Under the pieces are notes generated by a model. The model was not told the origin of the DNA. It did no database searches and worked only from the letters and a program-made list of their open reading frames with translations. Of a stretch of 64,000 nucleotides of DNA, positions 8,847 through 18,349 are shown in pieces. Source of the stretch: Lysinibacillus cavernae (GTDB taxonomy: Bacteria > Bacillota > Bacilli > Bacillales_A > Planococcaceae); assembly GCF_009724685.1 (NCBI RefSeq), contig NZ_WMEF01000002.1, positions 434,001 to 498,000 on the forward strand, given 5' to 3'. The number at the start of each line of letters is the position of its first letter. Position 1 is the stretch's first letter. Both the position numbers and the translations under genes were made by a program.

Positions 8847-8928
8847 ATTTTGATTAAATTTAAGGGTGATGCACATGAACAACTAACAATCAAAGGAAAA
8901 TCAAGTAAAAATGAAAGGGGCATCTACA

Positions 8929-10424
8929 TGATAGAAATTCATAACCTTACCATTAAAACCATAAAAGACAATCGGACGCTAATTGATCACCTCCAGCTTA
9001 GTATTCAAAAAGGAGACAAGATGGTCATTATAGGAGAAGAAGGGAATGGTAAAAGCACTTTATTAAAATGCATTTACAATGAACAATTGATTGCTGATTA
9101 TTGTACGTATGAAGGAAAAATTCTTAAAAACGATTTTTCACTAGGTTATCTTTCACAGGAGCTATCGGCACAAGAAAAAATGCAGACTATCACGGAGTTA
9201 TTTTTAGAAAACAATTGGAATAAAGAATTGTTGCAAGCCATGGAGGATTTCAGAATTGAATCATTTGTTTCAGACAAAAGAATAGGAGATTTCTCAGGAG
9301 GGGAGCGATTTAAGTATCGTTTTTTAAAATTACTCGCTATGGATCCAGATATTCTTTTATTAGATGAACCGACAAATGATTTGGATATTAACACAATAGA
9401 ATGGTTAGAAAAATTTATTCAACAAACTTCGATACCTGTTGTTTTTGTATCACATGATGAAACATTTATTCGTCAAACTGCTAACGCAATTATTCACATC
9501 GAGCTTACAAATCGCAAGCAAACGCCTAAATATACATTGACGAGAGAGCCTTATGAAACATACCTTGCCCATCGAGAAAATAATTTGCTTAAACAGGAAC
9601 AGGTGGCAAGAAAGCAAGCGGCCGATTATAAAAAACAAATGGGGAAGTGGCATGATGTTTGGAACAAAGCAGAGCATCAGCATCAACATGTATCTCGTTC
9701 AGATCCCAGATTACAAAAGAAAATAAAGTCATTAAAAAATCAAAAAAAGCGCCTGGAGAGAGCGACAGATAATTTCCTAGAGATGCCAAGTGTAGAAGAG
9801 GCGAGTGAATTTCACTTTGATTCCTTGATACATGTCCATCGCCAGAAAAAAATACTTGAGCTATCATTAGAAACACTTCAAATAGCCAATAATCAACTTT
9901 CACAAAATATAAAGTTATCCATCATTGGACCAGAAAAAGTGGCGATTATTGGGGAAAATGGCGTCGGAAAATCAACTTTATTAAAATTAATAATGGATAA
10001 ATTACAGGAACATTCTTCATTAAAAATAGGATACATGCCACAGAATTACGAGGATTTACTGGACCCAAGTCAATCTCCCATTAATTTTCTAGTCACTACT
10101 GGTGATAAAGAGGCGATGACAAGAGCTTTCACAATTTTGGGTAGTATGAAATTTACAAGCGATGAAATGCAGCAGAAGATTGGCAATTTGAGTGGGGGGC
10201 AAAAAGCGAAGCTACTTATAGTAAAAATGATTATGGAGCGCTGTGAGATATTGATTTTGGATGAACCAACAAGAAACTTTAGCCCTTTGACAACGCCTGT
10301 TTTGTGTCAGGCATTAGCACAATATAGAGGGGTTATTATTAGTGTTTCACATGATCGTCGCTACTTACAAGAAGTAGCCACAACTATTTATGAATTAACT
10401 AGCGCAGGGCTAATAAAAAGGTGA
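8929..10424 (+). CDS. ABC-F ribosomal protection protein
   Basis: A 498-residue protein with two ATP-binding cassettes and no membrane segments, as in ABC-F factors that bind the ribosomal E site and dislodge antibiotics. Domain 1 has GEEGNGKST, FSGGERF and LLLDEPTNDLD. The linker (residues 215-300) is Lys-rich and coiled. Domain 2 has GENGVGKST, LSGGQKA and the variant LILDEPTRNF. The ATG at 8929 is chosen for its AAAGGGG site; a longer frame from 8805 would run through the leader terminator. The leader, with its short frames and attenuator, argues for drug-inducible resistance of the Vga/VmlR kind. The exact drug class cannot be read from sequence. Confidence 0.88.
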
Positions 10425-10432
10425 GGACAAAC

Positions 10433-10472
10433 AAAAAAGTCGAATTCCTATCGTTTAGGAATCGACTTTTTT
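10433..10472. terminator. Bidirectional intrinsic terminator
   Basis: An A6 run and GTCGAATTCCTA pair with TAGGAATCGAC and a T6 run, with one bulged base. It ends the ABC-F transcript on the plus strand. On the minus strand it would equally end a short transcript from the promoter at 10607. Confidence 0.85.
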
Positions 10473-10571
10473 GTGAAAATCATTTATGTATAACAGATTG
10501 AAATTTACTATGTCTTATGGTAAATTTATAAAGATAGACGATGTATAATTAACTTTACGCAAATTATCCCT
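10434..10571 (-). ncRNA. Candidate small RNA, about 138 nt
   Basis: A strong minus-strand promoter lies at 10607-10578 and no coding frame with a ribosome site follows it. The transcript would run into the bidirectional terminator at 10472-10433. Promoter plus terminator without a gene is the usual signature of a small RNA. The RNA could also be antisense to the 3' end of the ABC-F message. It is a prediction only. Confidence 0.4.
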
Positions 10572-10577
10572 ATTTTA

Positions 10578-10607
10578 ATTATACAATACACTCTATTCTT
10601 TCGTCAA
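10578..10607 (-). promoter_or_regulatory. Minus-strand promoter facing the ABC-F terminator
   Basis: TTGACG (10607-10602) and TATAAT (10583-10578) are separated by 18 bases on the minus strand. This close match to the sigma-A consensus points away from the DHA2 exporter gene. Confidence 0.6.
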
Positions 10608-10642
10608 CAATTTTAATTTTATTTTTTTGAGGGGTGGTTGCG

Positions 10643-10799
10643 ATGAAATCAGCAGGAGCAAAACAGCAGATTGGGGGAAAAAACTACTCATCTCGATGAC
10701 GTTGTAGTTCAAATTTGTTAAAGACTTAGAGGCAAATAAAAGGCTTTATAAAAATGCAAATGAAATTGAAAAAGATAAAGAAAGTAGGACTGATACTAT
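10643..10799 (+). other. Gap before exporter: short frame and degenerate coding
   Basis: An 18-codon frame (MKSAGAKQQIGGKNYSSR) with a GAGGGG site starts at 10643. A second, out-of-frame coding-like stretch ending in LEANKRLYKNANEIEKDKES runs up to the exporter start. Together they look like a frameshifted remnant, or a leader of the exporter. I do not recognise the family. Confidence 0.3.
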
Positions 10800-12329
10800 A
10801 TGTCGGAGAACACCATTTCTGTTGAGACAAAAGCGCCATACGGCATGATTGCCATTTTATTTATCGGGGCCTTTGTTGCGATTTTGAATGAAACATTACT
10901 TAATATTGCTCTTCCTGCCATTATGGAAGAATTTGATGTTAATGCAACTGCAGTACAATGGCTATCAACAGGTTATATGTTAGTTAACGGTATTTTAATC
11001 CCCGCAAGTGCGTTCTTCATTCAGCGCTTTACCGATAAAAGGCTATTTATTATTGCGATGGCCTTATTTACTTTGGGAACATTCATCGCAAGTATTGCAC
11101 CTGCCTTTGGTGTGTTACTAGGGGCTCGAATGATTCAAGCTGCAGGCTCAGCAATTATGATGCCTTTATTAATGAATGTTATGTTGACTGCATTTCCAGT
11201 CGAAAAACGAGGGGCCGCAATGGGGATGTTCGGCCTCGTAATGATTACAGCACCAGCCATTGGACCAACACTTTCTGGCTGGTTGATTGAGCATTATAGC
11301 TGGAGAATGTTGTTTGATCTTGTTCTGCCAATTGCCATTTTAACGTTAATTTTCGCAGCCTTTAAATTAAAGAATGTTACACCACAACGTGCGATTAAGT
11401 TGGATGTCATGTCTCTTGTTCTATCAAGTATAGGGTTTGGTGGCTTGTTATATGGCTTTAGTTCGGCAGGGGAAAAAGGTTGGGACAATATATTTGTCTA
11501 TGGAACGATTATTATTGGAGCACTCGCTTTAATTACCTTTATCCTTCGTCAACTACGAATGGATGAACCAATGCTTGAGTTTCGTATTTTCAAATACCCA
11601 ATGTTCGCTTTGTCATCAGCGATTTCCATCGTCATTGCGGTAGCCATGTTTTCAGCGATGATCTTAATGCCTATTTACGTACAAACCATTCGTGGGATTT
11701 CACCAATGGATTCTGGTTTATTAATGCTACCTGGTGCGATTGTTATGGGGATTATGTCACCAATTACAGGGAAGCTATTTGATAAGTATGGGGCAAGAAG
11801 CTTGGCTGTTTTCGGCTTGATTATTACGATTGTGACATCGTATTACTTTAGCAAAATTAGTATGGATACTGCCTACTCAACACTTGTTCTGTTATATACA
11901 TTACGTATGTTAGGGATGTCAATGGTTATGATGCCTGTTATGACAAATGGTTTGAATCAGCTTCCAGCACATAATAATCCACATGGAACAGCGATGAACA
12001 ATACCTTACAGCAAGTATCTGGTGCGATAGGTTCTGCAGTTTTGATTACCATCATGAACAATAAAACAACTGCAAGGGCAGAAGAATTAGCTGCAAGTAC
12101 AATGAACAATATGAGTGCCAATGCAGCACAAGCATCTACACAATCTGCCACTGAATTACAGCAACAAATTATGAATGAAGCCATGCTACATGGTATTAAT
12201 TATACCTTCTTCCTTTCAACATTGATTGCGGTGATTGCACTTATCCTCGCTTTCTTTATTAAGAGAGTCAAACCTAGTCATGAAAGTACTACAGGTGGAG
12301 AAGTTGTTGGAAAACAGTTAGAGGAGTAG
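10800..12329 (+). CDS. DHA2-family multidrug exporter
   Basis: A 509-residue major-facilitator exporter with about 14 hydrophobic segments, the drug:proton antiporter-2 topology of EmrB, QacA and LmrB. The N-terminal motif LNIALPAIMEEF, then AVQWLSTGYML, and the motif-C-like GPTLSGWL (helix 5) are present. It should expel toxic compounds using the proton gradient. The ribosome site is weak (AAGTAGGA), so translation may be low or regulated. No dedicated regulator is adjacent; the TetR gene downstream is separated by a terminator. The substrate is unknown, although lincomycin-type LmrB exporters are near relatives in Bacillus. Confidence 0.9.
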   Translation: MSENTISVETKAPYGMIAILFIGAFVAILNETLLNIALPAIMEEFDVNATAVQWLSTGYMLVNGILIPASAFFIQRFTDKRLFIIAMALFTLGTFIASIAPAFGVLLGARMIQAAGSAIMMPLLMNVMLTAFPVEKRGAAMGMFGLVMITAPAIGPTLSGWLIEHYSWRMLFDLVLPIAILTLIFAAFKLKNVTPQRAIKLDVMSLVLSSIGFGGLLYGFSSAGEKGWDNIFVYGTIIIGALALITFILRQLRMDEPMLEFRIFKYPMFALSSAISIVIAVAMFSAMILMPIYVQTIRGISPMDSGLLMLPGAIVMGIMSPITGKLFDKYGARSLAVFGLIITIVTSYYFSKISMDTAYSTLVLLYTLRMLGMSMVMMPVMTNGLNQLPAHNNPHGTAMNNTLQQVSGAIGSAVLITIMNNKTTARAEELAASTMNNMSANAAQASTQSATELQQQIMNEAMLHGINYTFFLSTLIAVIALILAFFIKRVKPSHESTTGGEVVGKQLEE

Positions 12330-12343
12330 CGAATAGGATAAAA

Positions 12344-12380
12344 AACGGGTGTTGCTTAGCTTAAGCAACACCTGTTTTTA
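12344..12380 (+). terminator. Intrinsic terminator after DHA2 exporter
   Basis: AACGGGTGTTGCTTA pairs with TAAGCAACACCTGTT over 15 positions with a 3-base loop, followed by a T tract. Confidence 0.88.
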
Positions 12381-12447
12381 TAAATACGAAATGTTATAGT
12401 AATGAAACATAATTTACGTAACTGTAAAAATAAGTATAAAAAATAAA

Positions 12448-12495
12448 TTGACAGTGGAAACAAATTACAATACAATTTGATTGATTCATCAATCA
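12448..12495 (+). promoter_or_regulatory. Promoter and TetR operator
   Basis: TTGACA (12448) and TACAAT (12471) have the ideal 17-base spacing. The inverted repeat TGATTGATTCATCAATCA (8-base arms, 12478-12495) begins right behind the -10 box and covers the expected start site. The TetR gene it precedes very likely represses itself and the pump here. Confidence 0.75.
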
Positions 12496-12518
12496 TTTTT
12501 TTGGAAAGGAGTTTCAAA

Positions 12519-13130
12519 ATGGAACCTAAACTTACTATTAATGAAAAAAAGAAAATAAAACGCGCTACTATTCTAAACGCTGCAATCAAATTATACAGCG
12601 AAAATGGTTTTGCAGAGACAAAAGTGGCCGAAATAGCAAAAGAAGCAGGAGTTAGTTTTGGAACAGTATTTACGTATTTTGATTCTAAAGAAGCACTTTA
12701 TGAGGCAACGATTTTAGAGCCATTGGAGGAAATTAAAACTTACTTTATCGAGATAGAAAAACACTTTAAAGGTGATCCTCTTGATAGTGTGAAGGAAATG
12801 ATAGATTGCCATGTACAACTGTTTTCAATGAGAAGTGATTTTCTACGCCTAATTCAACAGGTTCTTGCGAGACCTGATCGATATACAAAACTTTTTAATG
12901 AGTTAAACGATTTCGTCAATGGGTTTATAGTCAGTATTCACCCAGTTATTGAAGCAGGACAAAAGCAAGGTTACTTTTATGAAGAATCCACATCATTAAT
13001 AGCCGAGTCATACTTATCCATCTTGAATGGGATGCGTTTAACGTTTATAGATGAGTATACAAACTTGATGTGGAAAGATATAACGAGACAAGCTCTTAGA
13101 TTATTTGGTCCTATTACTAATAAGGGGTGA
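12519..13130 (+). CDS. TetR-family repressor
   Basis: A 203-residue TetR regulator. Residues 10-60 hold the DNA-binding domain (ATILNAAIKLYSENGFAETK and VSFGTVFTYFDSKEALYEAT); the rest is a helical ligand domain. The ATG at 12519 has GGAAAGGAG seven bases upstream, whereas a longer frame would start inside the operator. It overlaps a self-regulatory palindrome and is followed six bases later by an MFS pump. A drug or metabolite entering the C-terminal pocket would release both genes. Confidence 0.93.
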   Translation: MEPKLTINEKKKIKRATILNAAIKLYSENGFAETKVAEIAKEAGVSFGTVFTYFDSKEALYEATILEPLEEIKTYFIEIEKHFKGDPLDSVKEMIDCHVQLFSMRSDFLRLIQQVLARPDRYTKLFNELNDFVNGFIVSIHPVIEAGQKQGYFYEESTSLIAESYLSILNGMRLTFIDEYTNLMWKDITRQALRLFGPITNKG

Positions 13131-13135
13131 GTTAA

Positions 13136-14422
13136 ATGAAATGGAAGGATATCCATCCTAATGTCAAACTTCGTCTAGCTATGCAATTTCTAGGAAGCCT
13201 TATTACAATGGCTGTTATACCTTTTCTAGCTATCTATTTTTCTCAAAAAATCGGAGCTACTCAAACAGGAATAATACTAATTATTATTGTAGTAAGTGGT
13301 GTTATTGGTGGTATTATAGGAGGTCATGTCTCAGACAGAATAGGCCGAAAAAAAATAATGATTTATTCTGAACTAGGTTTATTGCTTTCGTATTTGTTTA
13401 TAACACTTTGCAATTCCCCTTGGTTTGACTCACCCTATTTTTCTGCAGGATTTTTTATCATCAATATGTTTTGTGGCGGCATGTTTCAGCCAGCAGCACA
13501 AGCTATGATTATAGATATTACTAATCCCGATTCTAGAAAGTTTGTTTTTACAATTAGCTATTGGTTGGGGAATTTAGCAACTGCTATTGGCGGAATCATT
13601 GGCGCATTTCTTTTCAAAAATTACTTATTTGAACTATTTATTGGGATAACACTAATCTCTCTGTTATCTGTATGGATAACGATATTTTTTATTACGGAAA
13701 CCTACATACCCAAACCTTCTACTAAAGCACCTAATCATCAACAAAATTTTGCATTAAAAGAGATGTTTAATAGTTTTTCTATTGTTTTAAAAGATAAGCT
13801 GTTTATGTTTTATATTATGGGGGGGATTTTAATCTTTTCTCTGGAGCAGTCGTTAACAAACTATATTGGGATACGTCTTGAAAAAGATATACCTCATCAG
13901 TCAGCTTCATTTTTTACTATAGATTTCATGCTTGATGGTACAAAAATGTTAGGCTTTCTCCGCACAGAGAATACAATTCTTGTAGTACTTTTATCCAGTG
14001 TTATATTATTCGTCTTTAGAAAGTGGAGTGATCGCTGGACGCTAGCTACAGGGATGCTGATTTTTTCGATATGTTTTAGTATTTTTGCTGTTACAAATAA
14101 TGTGTTAATTCTTTTTATTGCTATGTTTATTGGAACAATTGGTGAACTGATGTATGTTCCTATTAAACAAGCGATGCTAGGTGAAATTGCACCACCTAAC
14201 GCGCGTAGCACCTACATGGCATTTAATAGCATGACTCTCTACGGGGCAATGGTTATTTCTTCGTTACTTACCATCATTGGAGAGTGGATTCCTCCAATTT
14301 ATATGGGAGGATTACTGCTTATACTAGGATTAACTGGTACATTTTTGTACTTTATCGTCACAAAAAAACTATACTCTAAAGCTAGTGAGGAAAATGAAAG
14401 TAAAGTACCTGTTTCTTATTAG
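13136..14422 (+). CDS. MFS transporter, 12-helix drug-efflux type
   Basis: A 428-residue major-facilitator protein with about 12 hydrophobic segments and the loop 2-3 motif GHVSDRIGRKK. It resembles DHA1 multidrug pumps such as MdtH/YttB types. The ribosome site is AAGGGGTGAG. It is in one operon with the TetR gene and probably ejects the compound sensed by it. The central loop around residues 195-215 is polar and cytoplasmic. The substrate is not predictable. Confidence 0.85.
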   Translation: MKWKDIHPNVKLRLAMQFLGSLITMAVIPFLAIYFSQKIGATQTGIILIIIVVSGVIGGIIGGHVSDRIGRKKIMIYSELGLLLSYLFITLCNSPWFDSPYFSAGFFIINMFCGGMFQPAAQAMIIDITNPDSRKFVFTISYWLGNLATAIGGIIGAFLFKNYLFELFIGITLISLLSVWITIFFITETYIPKPSTKAPNHQQNFALKEMFNSFSIVLKDKLFMFYIMGGILIFSLEQSLTNYIGIRLEKDIPHQSASFFTIDFMLDGTKMLGFLRTENTILVVLLSSVILFVFRKWSDRWTLATGMLIFSICFSIFAVTNNVLILFIAMFIGTIGELMYVPIKQAMLGEIAPPNARSTYMAFNSMTLYGAMVISSLLTIIGEWIPPIYMGGLLLILGLTGTFLYFIVTKKLYSKASEENESKVPVSY

Positions 14423-14520
14423 GAGTTCATTTAGAAAACAATAGCCTGTTTTAGGAATCATCGCGTTTATGTTAACGCTAATTGTTCTATCTAATAATCC
14501 AACAACCAGAATAATTTTTA

Positions 14521-14549
14521 AGTCAGTACAAATAGTACTGGCTTTTTTT
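14521..14549 (+). terminator. Intrinsic terminator of tetR-MFS operon
   Basis: AGTCAGTAC pairs with GTACTGGCT around an AAAT loop (one G-T pair) and is followed by seven T. Confidence 0.85.
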
Positions 14550-14612
14550 CATGATTAAAGCTATGGGAGAAGGAATAGGAGGGATACAAGGGGCGTAATA
14601 AGTACAAGGAAT

Positions 14613-14645
14613 AAAGGCATCTCATCCATAGATGAAATGCCTTTT
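14613..14645. terminator. Hairpin after the NlpC/P60 gene
   Basis: AAAGGCATCTCATC pairs with GATGAAATGCCTTT. It sits directly behind the minus-strand cell-wall hydrolase gene and is a probable terminator, although the T tract is short. Confidence 0.7.
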
Positions 14646-14652
14646 CAATGAA

Positions 14653-15567
14653 TTATTGAGTTAATCGTTGTAAAAAGGCATCTAAATGTACCAGTGTTAC
14701 ATTGTCGTTTACTCCGAATGTGCTGTCGCCTTTACCTACTGTAACTTTATTAGAAGCAAGGATAGCTACATAGTTGTTAGCCCAATGAGCATTTGGAACA
14801 TCTATAAATTGTTCTGCTGTTCCTTGTTGTTTTAAATGAAATGCTTCCACTAAAACTTTCGATAATTGACCACGAGTAATCGGGGAACCTGGATTAAATT
14901 TCCCATTTTCATCACCAGTAAATACGCCGATTTTTTTCAGTGCTTCAGCAGCACCTGCATATTTAGAAGATGGTTTGACATCAGGGAAACTTGAGTCTGT
15001 ATTACTAGTATTTAAATGTAATTTGTTAGCTAGTTGAAGCGCTACCTCTCCGCGAGATGCATAAATGTTAAAGTCTATTTCTGCATCTTTTACTTCGCCA
15101 AAATCATTTTCAGTAAAGTTTGCAATACGTTTTGCTCCTACGTAACGAGATCCCCAGTAATAAGGGTCGTTGATTTTGTCTATTTTAACCCCAGAACTTG
15201 TAGTAGCAGAAATAAAACTGCTGTCACCTATGTATATGCCAACGTGTGAAACACCGCTTCCAGAAGTATTAAAGAATACGAGATCACCCGTTTTTAAACT
15301 GTCTTTTGAGATAGAAGTACCTTGCTGATATTGAGCTTTAGATGTACGCTCTAGTGAAATACCTAACTTAGAAAAAATTAATTGTGTATATGCTGAGCAA
15401 TCAATACCTGTCTTAATGTCAGTTCCTCCATATTTATAAGGAGCACCTATATATGCTTTTGCTGTATTTGTTATATCTGCTATTGTCGCCGCTTCCGCAT
15501 CATGAATACCAACGCCTGTAAAGAACATAAACGATGCGAAAATGGGTAGTAACCATTTTTTCTTCAA
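14653..15567 (-). CDS. NlpC/P60 peptidoglycan endopeptidase with SLH repeats
   Basis: A 304-residue exported cell-wall hydrolase. Residues 1-26 form a signal peptide ending in AEA. Residues 30-145 form the NlpC/P60 domain, with catalytic Cys57 (GIDCSAYTQ) and His108 (VSHVGIYIG); it cuts the gamma-D-Glu to diamino-acid bond. Residues 165-304 hold two to three SLH modules (SRGEVALQLANKL, ITRGQLSKVLVEAFHL), which bind the pyruvylated secondary wall polymer. Start codon is TTG with AAAGGGG upstream. It is monocistronic and probably acts in wall turnover or daughter-cell separation. The usual third catalytic position appears to be Ser120 rather than His. Confidence 0.92.
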   Translation of the reverse strand: MKKKWLLPIFASFMFFTGVGIHDAEAATIADITNTAKAYIGAPYKYGGTDIKTGIDCSAYTQLIFSKLGISLERTSKAQYQQGTSISKDSLKTGDLVFFNTSGSGVSHVGIYIGDSSFISATTSSGVKIDKINDPYYWGSRYVGAKRIANFTENDFGEVKDAEIDFNIYASRGEVALQLANKLHLNTSNTDSSFPDVKPSSKYAGAAEALKKIGVFTGDENGKFNPGSPITRGQLSKVLVEAFHLKQQGTAEQFIDVPNAHWANNYVAILASNKVTVGKGDSTFGVNDNVTLVHLDAFLQRLTQ

Positions 15568-15926
15568 TTAAACCTTACCCCTTTCAAAAAGCTTCCGCCT
15601 TTGAACTAAAGTAAGAATAGCATGAAATAGGGAAGAGTTATTTTTCAATAATATTACTGATTATGACTAAACAACAAAATTGAAATCTTAATTTTAACTC
15701 TGTAAAACTTCTGCAATAATCATGGGCAATTTTACTAAAAATATATGAAGTTAATGGATAAAAAGGGACTAAAGTGTTAATTTAAATGTTTCATCCAATT
15801 GAAAAACTGTGAATAATAGTTTTATAAAGTAACAGTTATCCAATCAATAAGTGACTCTCCTCTTGTAGAAGATAGGAAAGGGAACTACCCTGTAGTATTG
15901 CGGAATTAGATAATTTCGAAAGGTGT

Positions 15927-16031
15927 ATGAGAAGGATTCATTCAACCTTATTAAATTATTGGATATATACGAATCGTAAGGCACAGCGTTTATGGTTAGA
16001 TGTAAAAGATAAAACAGGGCTTCGCGGTTAA
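15927..16031 (+). pseudogene. Possible gene remnant in a 660-base gap
   Basis: The gap 15568-16232 has no real gene. A 34-codon frame (MRRIHSTLLNYWIYTNRKAQ, ending KDKTGLRG) reads like the end of a small protein, and the frame stays open about 17 codons further upstream. No good ribosome site is present. I do not recognise it. Confidence 0.25.
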
Positions 16032-16185
16032 AGGGGACAATAAGGGAGTGTCTAAAAACTGATCAAATTTTTGAGTCTCTACATATTATGTATATTTTAA
16101 AAAGGAAATATTAAAGGTCTTTTAATAAGAAATCCTGATTAAGTTGAAGCCTGAATTGAGTCAGCCATATTCAACAATAAAAATT

Positions 16186-16226
16186 AACCAGAACTCTATC
16201 TTGATCGAGTATCTGGTTTTATATTT
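16186..16226. terminator. Terminator of yczE-like gene
   Basis: AACCAGA-ACTC pairs with GAGT-ATCTGGTT around a TATCTTGATC loop region. T-rich sequence follows on both strands. It lies just downstream of the minus-strand membrane gene. Confidence 0.75.
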
Positions 16227-16232
16227 TATCGT

Positions 16233-16895
16233 CTAGTTTCTATGCTCTTCATATGGATTATTTTGTGATGTATTAGCGTGTATAAGTATGTTATCGAGTA
16301 TTCTTCTAGTAATTGGCATAAAGAAATGGAGGATAAATCCTCCCAAACAAACTGTTAATAATGTTCCGATCCCGATTGGCCCTTTAAACAGAAATGCCAA
16401 TAATAAGAATAAGAGATAAATAACTGTTCTTGAGAAAAAGATAGATGTTTTCGTTAATTCTTTAATAATTAAGGTTAATCGGTCAACTGGAATTGGCGCA
16501 AAATTTGTATGTAAATAGGTTGCCGTCCCTAAGCCTGTTACGACTAAACCAATTCCAAAACAGACGGCCTTGCTATACCATATTGCAGGTGTTACTAAAT
16601 TGTGTAATAAAAATAGCCACATATCAATCCCTAAACCTGTTATACATGCTGTGATTAAACCTAACAATTCTGGTCTTTGTCTTGCTAATGCTGAATTACA
16701 GGCAATCAATATGAAAGCAAGTATGATCTCCCAGCTTCCTACAGTTAACCCCACATTTTTAAATAGTCCTACCAAAAGGGCATCAAACGGGGAAGTGCCA
16801 AGGTTAGATTGAATTGTGAAAGAAATACCTAACGTTAAGATTAAAATGCCTATTACATAAATAGCATATTTCACTACAATACCTCTTTTCATCAT
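16233..16895 (-). CDS. YczE/YyaS/YitT-family membrane protein
   Basis: A 220-residue integral membrane protein with about five hydrophobic segments. The N-terminal stretch GISFTIQSNLGTSPFDALLV is the conserved loop of the YczE/YitT-like family, and PIPVDRLTLIIKELTKTS is typical of the middle. The role in this family is poorly known; YczE affects antibiotic synthesis in B. subtilis. Two adjacent ATG codons (16895, 16892) are possible. It is divergent from paiA across a 105-base region with an inverted repeat. Confidence 0.8.
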   Translation of the reverse strand: MMKRGIVVKYAIYVIGILILTLGISFTIQSNLGTSPFDALLVGLFKNVGLTVGSWEIILAFILIACNSALARQRPELLGLITACITGLGIDMWLFLLHNLVTPAIWYSKAVCFGIGLVVTGLGTATYLHTNFAPIPVDRLTLIIKELTKTSIFFSRTVIYLLFLLLAFLFKGPIGIGTLLTVCLGGFILHFFMPITRRILDNILIHANTSQNNPYEEHRN

Positions 16896-16899
16896 TTTT

Positions 16900-16960
16900 A
16901 TTGCAAATACAATAAAATTGCGTTAAATTGAATATATACTCTTTTTGTTGCATTTGCAAT
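16900..16960. promoter_or_regulatory. Operator-like inverted repeat between yczE-like gene and paiA
   Basis: ATTGCAAATACAATAA (16900-16915) and TTGTTGCATTTGCAAT (16945-16960) match as inverted copies at 14 of 16 positions. Each also contains its own small dyad (TTGCA-TGCAA type). This pattern suggests a regulator bound at two sites, controlling both divergent genes. Confidence 0.5.
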
Positions 16961-16997
16961 ATAAAATCTAGAAAGAGTTGCCTATAAAGGAGTGTAA

Positions 16998-17519
<522 letters not shown>

Positions 17520-17523
17520 AATT

Positions 17524-17562
17524 AAAGGCTGAAACGTTGACATAACAACATTTCAGCCTTTT
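17524..17562. terminator. Shared terminator of paiA and paiB
   Basis: AAAGGCTGAAA pairs perfectly with TTTCAGCCTTT between the two convergent genes. Confidence 0.85.
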
Positions 17563-17564
17563 GT

Positions 17565-18182
17565 TTATTCATTTCTATTTCTCTTCATTGCTTCTGCAAC
17601 GGCTTCAGCATGAGGATTTTCTTCTTTATACAGTTCACTAATAATAGTGGCATAATCATTAGCATTACGATTTTGACTTAATTTATAGGCAGCTTGCACT
17701 TCCTCTATCTTAATTTTAAATCCTTTTATTCCTTTCATTTCTTGTTGTACTAATTCAGGAGATAATTTATCCAGTAAAACAGGATTTTCGCGGAATTTTT
17801 CATATTTTTCTAGTAAGTTGGCCACATCATGTTCTAACTCTTTTCCTTCTATAAGACTTGCTTTCCCGTATACATGAACAGATTGATAGTTCCAAGTTGG
17901 CACATTTTCTTGCTCATACCAAGAGGAAGAAATATAAGCATGGGGACCATTAAAGATCACTAGAATATCATTCACGTCCTCGAAGGTTTTCCATAATGGA
18001 TTTCCATAGGCTAAGTGACCTGTAAGGTAATAATCATCTTGAATTTTATTCAATAATACCGGTATATGGGAGGCTATTGGCTTACCTTTTCTTATTGAAA
18101 CAATAGTTGCAAAGGAATTTTCTTTCATAAATTCTTTGATTTCGTCTAAATCCGTAATTTTGTAATACTTAGGAATGTACAT
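17565..18182 (-). CDS. paiB: PaiB-family FMN-binding-type regulator
   Basis: A 205-residue PaiB protein, with a flavin-reductase-like split-barrel fold. It starts MYIPKYYKITDLDEIKEFMK, and the core ENSFATIVSIRKGKPIASHI and TWNYQSVHVYG motifs are typical. PaiB is a negative regulator of sporulation and protease genes in B. subtilis. The ATG at 18182 has AGGAGA six bases before it; an in-frame ATG five codons upstream lies before this site and is less likely. It is divergent from a MocR gene. Confidence 0.9.
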   Translation of the reverse strand: MYIPKYYKITDLDEIKEFMKENSFATIVSIRKGKPIASHIPVLLNKIQDDYYLTGHLAYGNPLWKTFEDVNDILVIFNGPHAYISSSWYEQENVPTWNYQSVHVYGKASLIEGKELEHDVANLLEKYEKFRENPVLLDKLSPELVQQEMKGIKGFKIKIEEVQAAYKLSQNRNANDYATIISELYKEENPHAEAVAEAMKRNRNE

Positions 18183-18349
18183 GTCATCTCTCCTCATTTC
18201 ATGAAAATTATTGTAAGTTTTTTAAATAAACAAAATATTGTAATCAGAGGTCTTTACATTTTCTCCTCTACAATGTAGATTTTATTATAATCATTCACTG
18301 GTACCTCTAAAAGTGCCAAGATTGTTATTTTCAAAGGAGCCAAAAAACG

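Noticed and set aside
8646-8923. Minus-strand frames in the ABC-F leader
   Set aside because: Two overlapping frames without ribosome sites, crossing the terminator; best explained by the repeat and leader structure.
8805-8928. Longer N-terminus of the first ABC-F protein
   Set aside because: It would be translated through the leader terminator and lacks a ribosome site; ATG 8929 has AAAGGGG and matches the family start.
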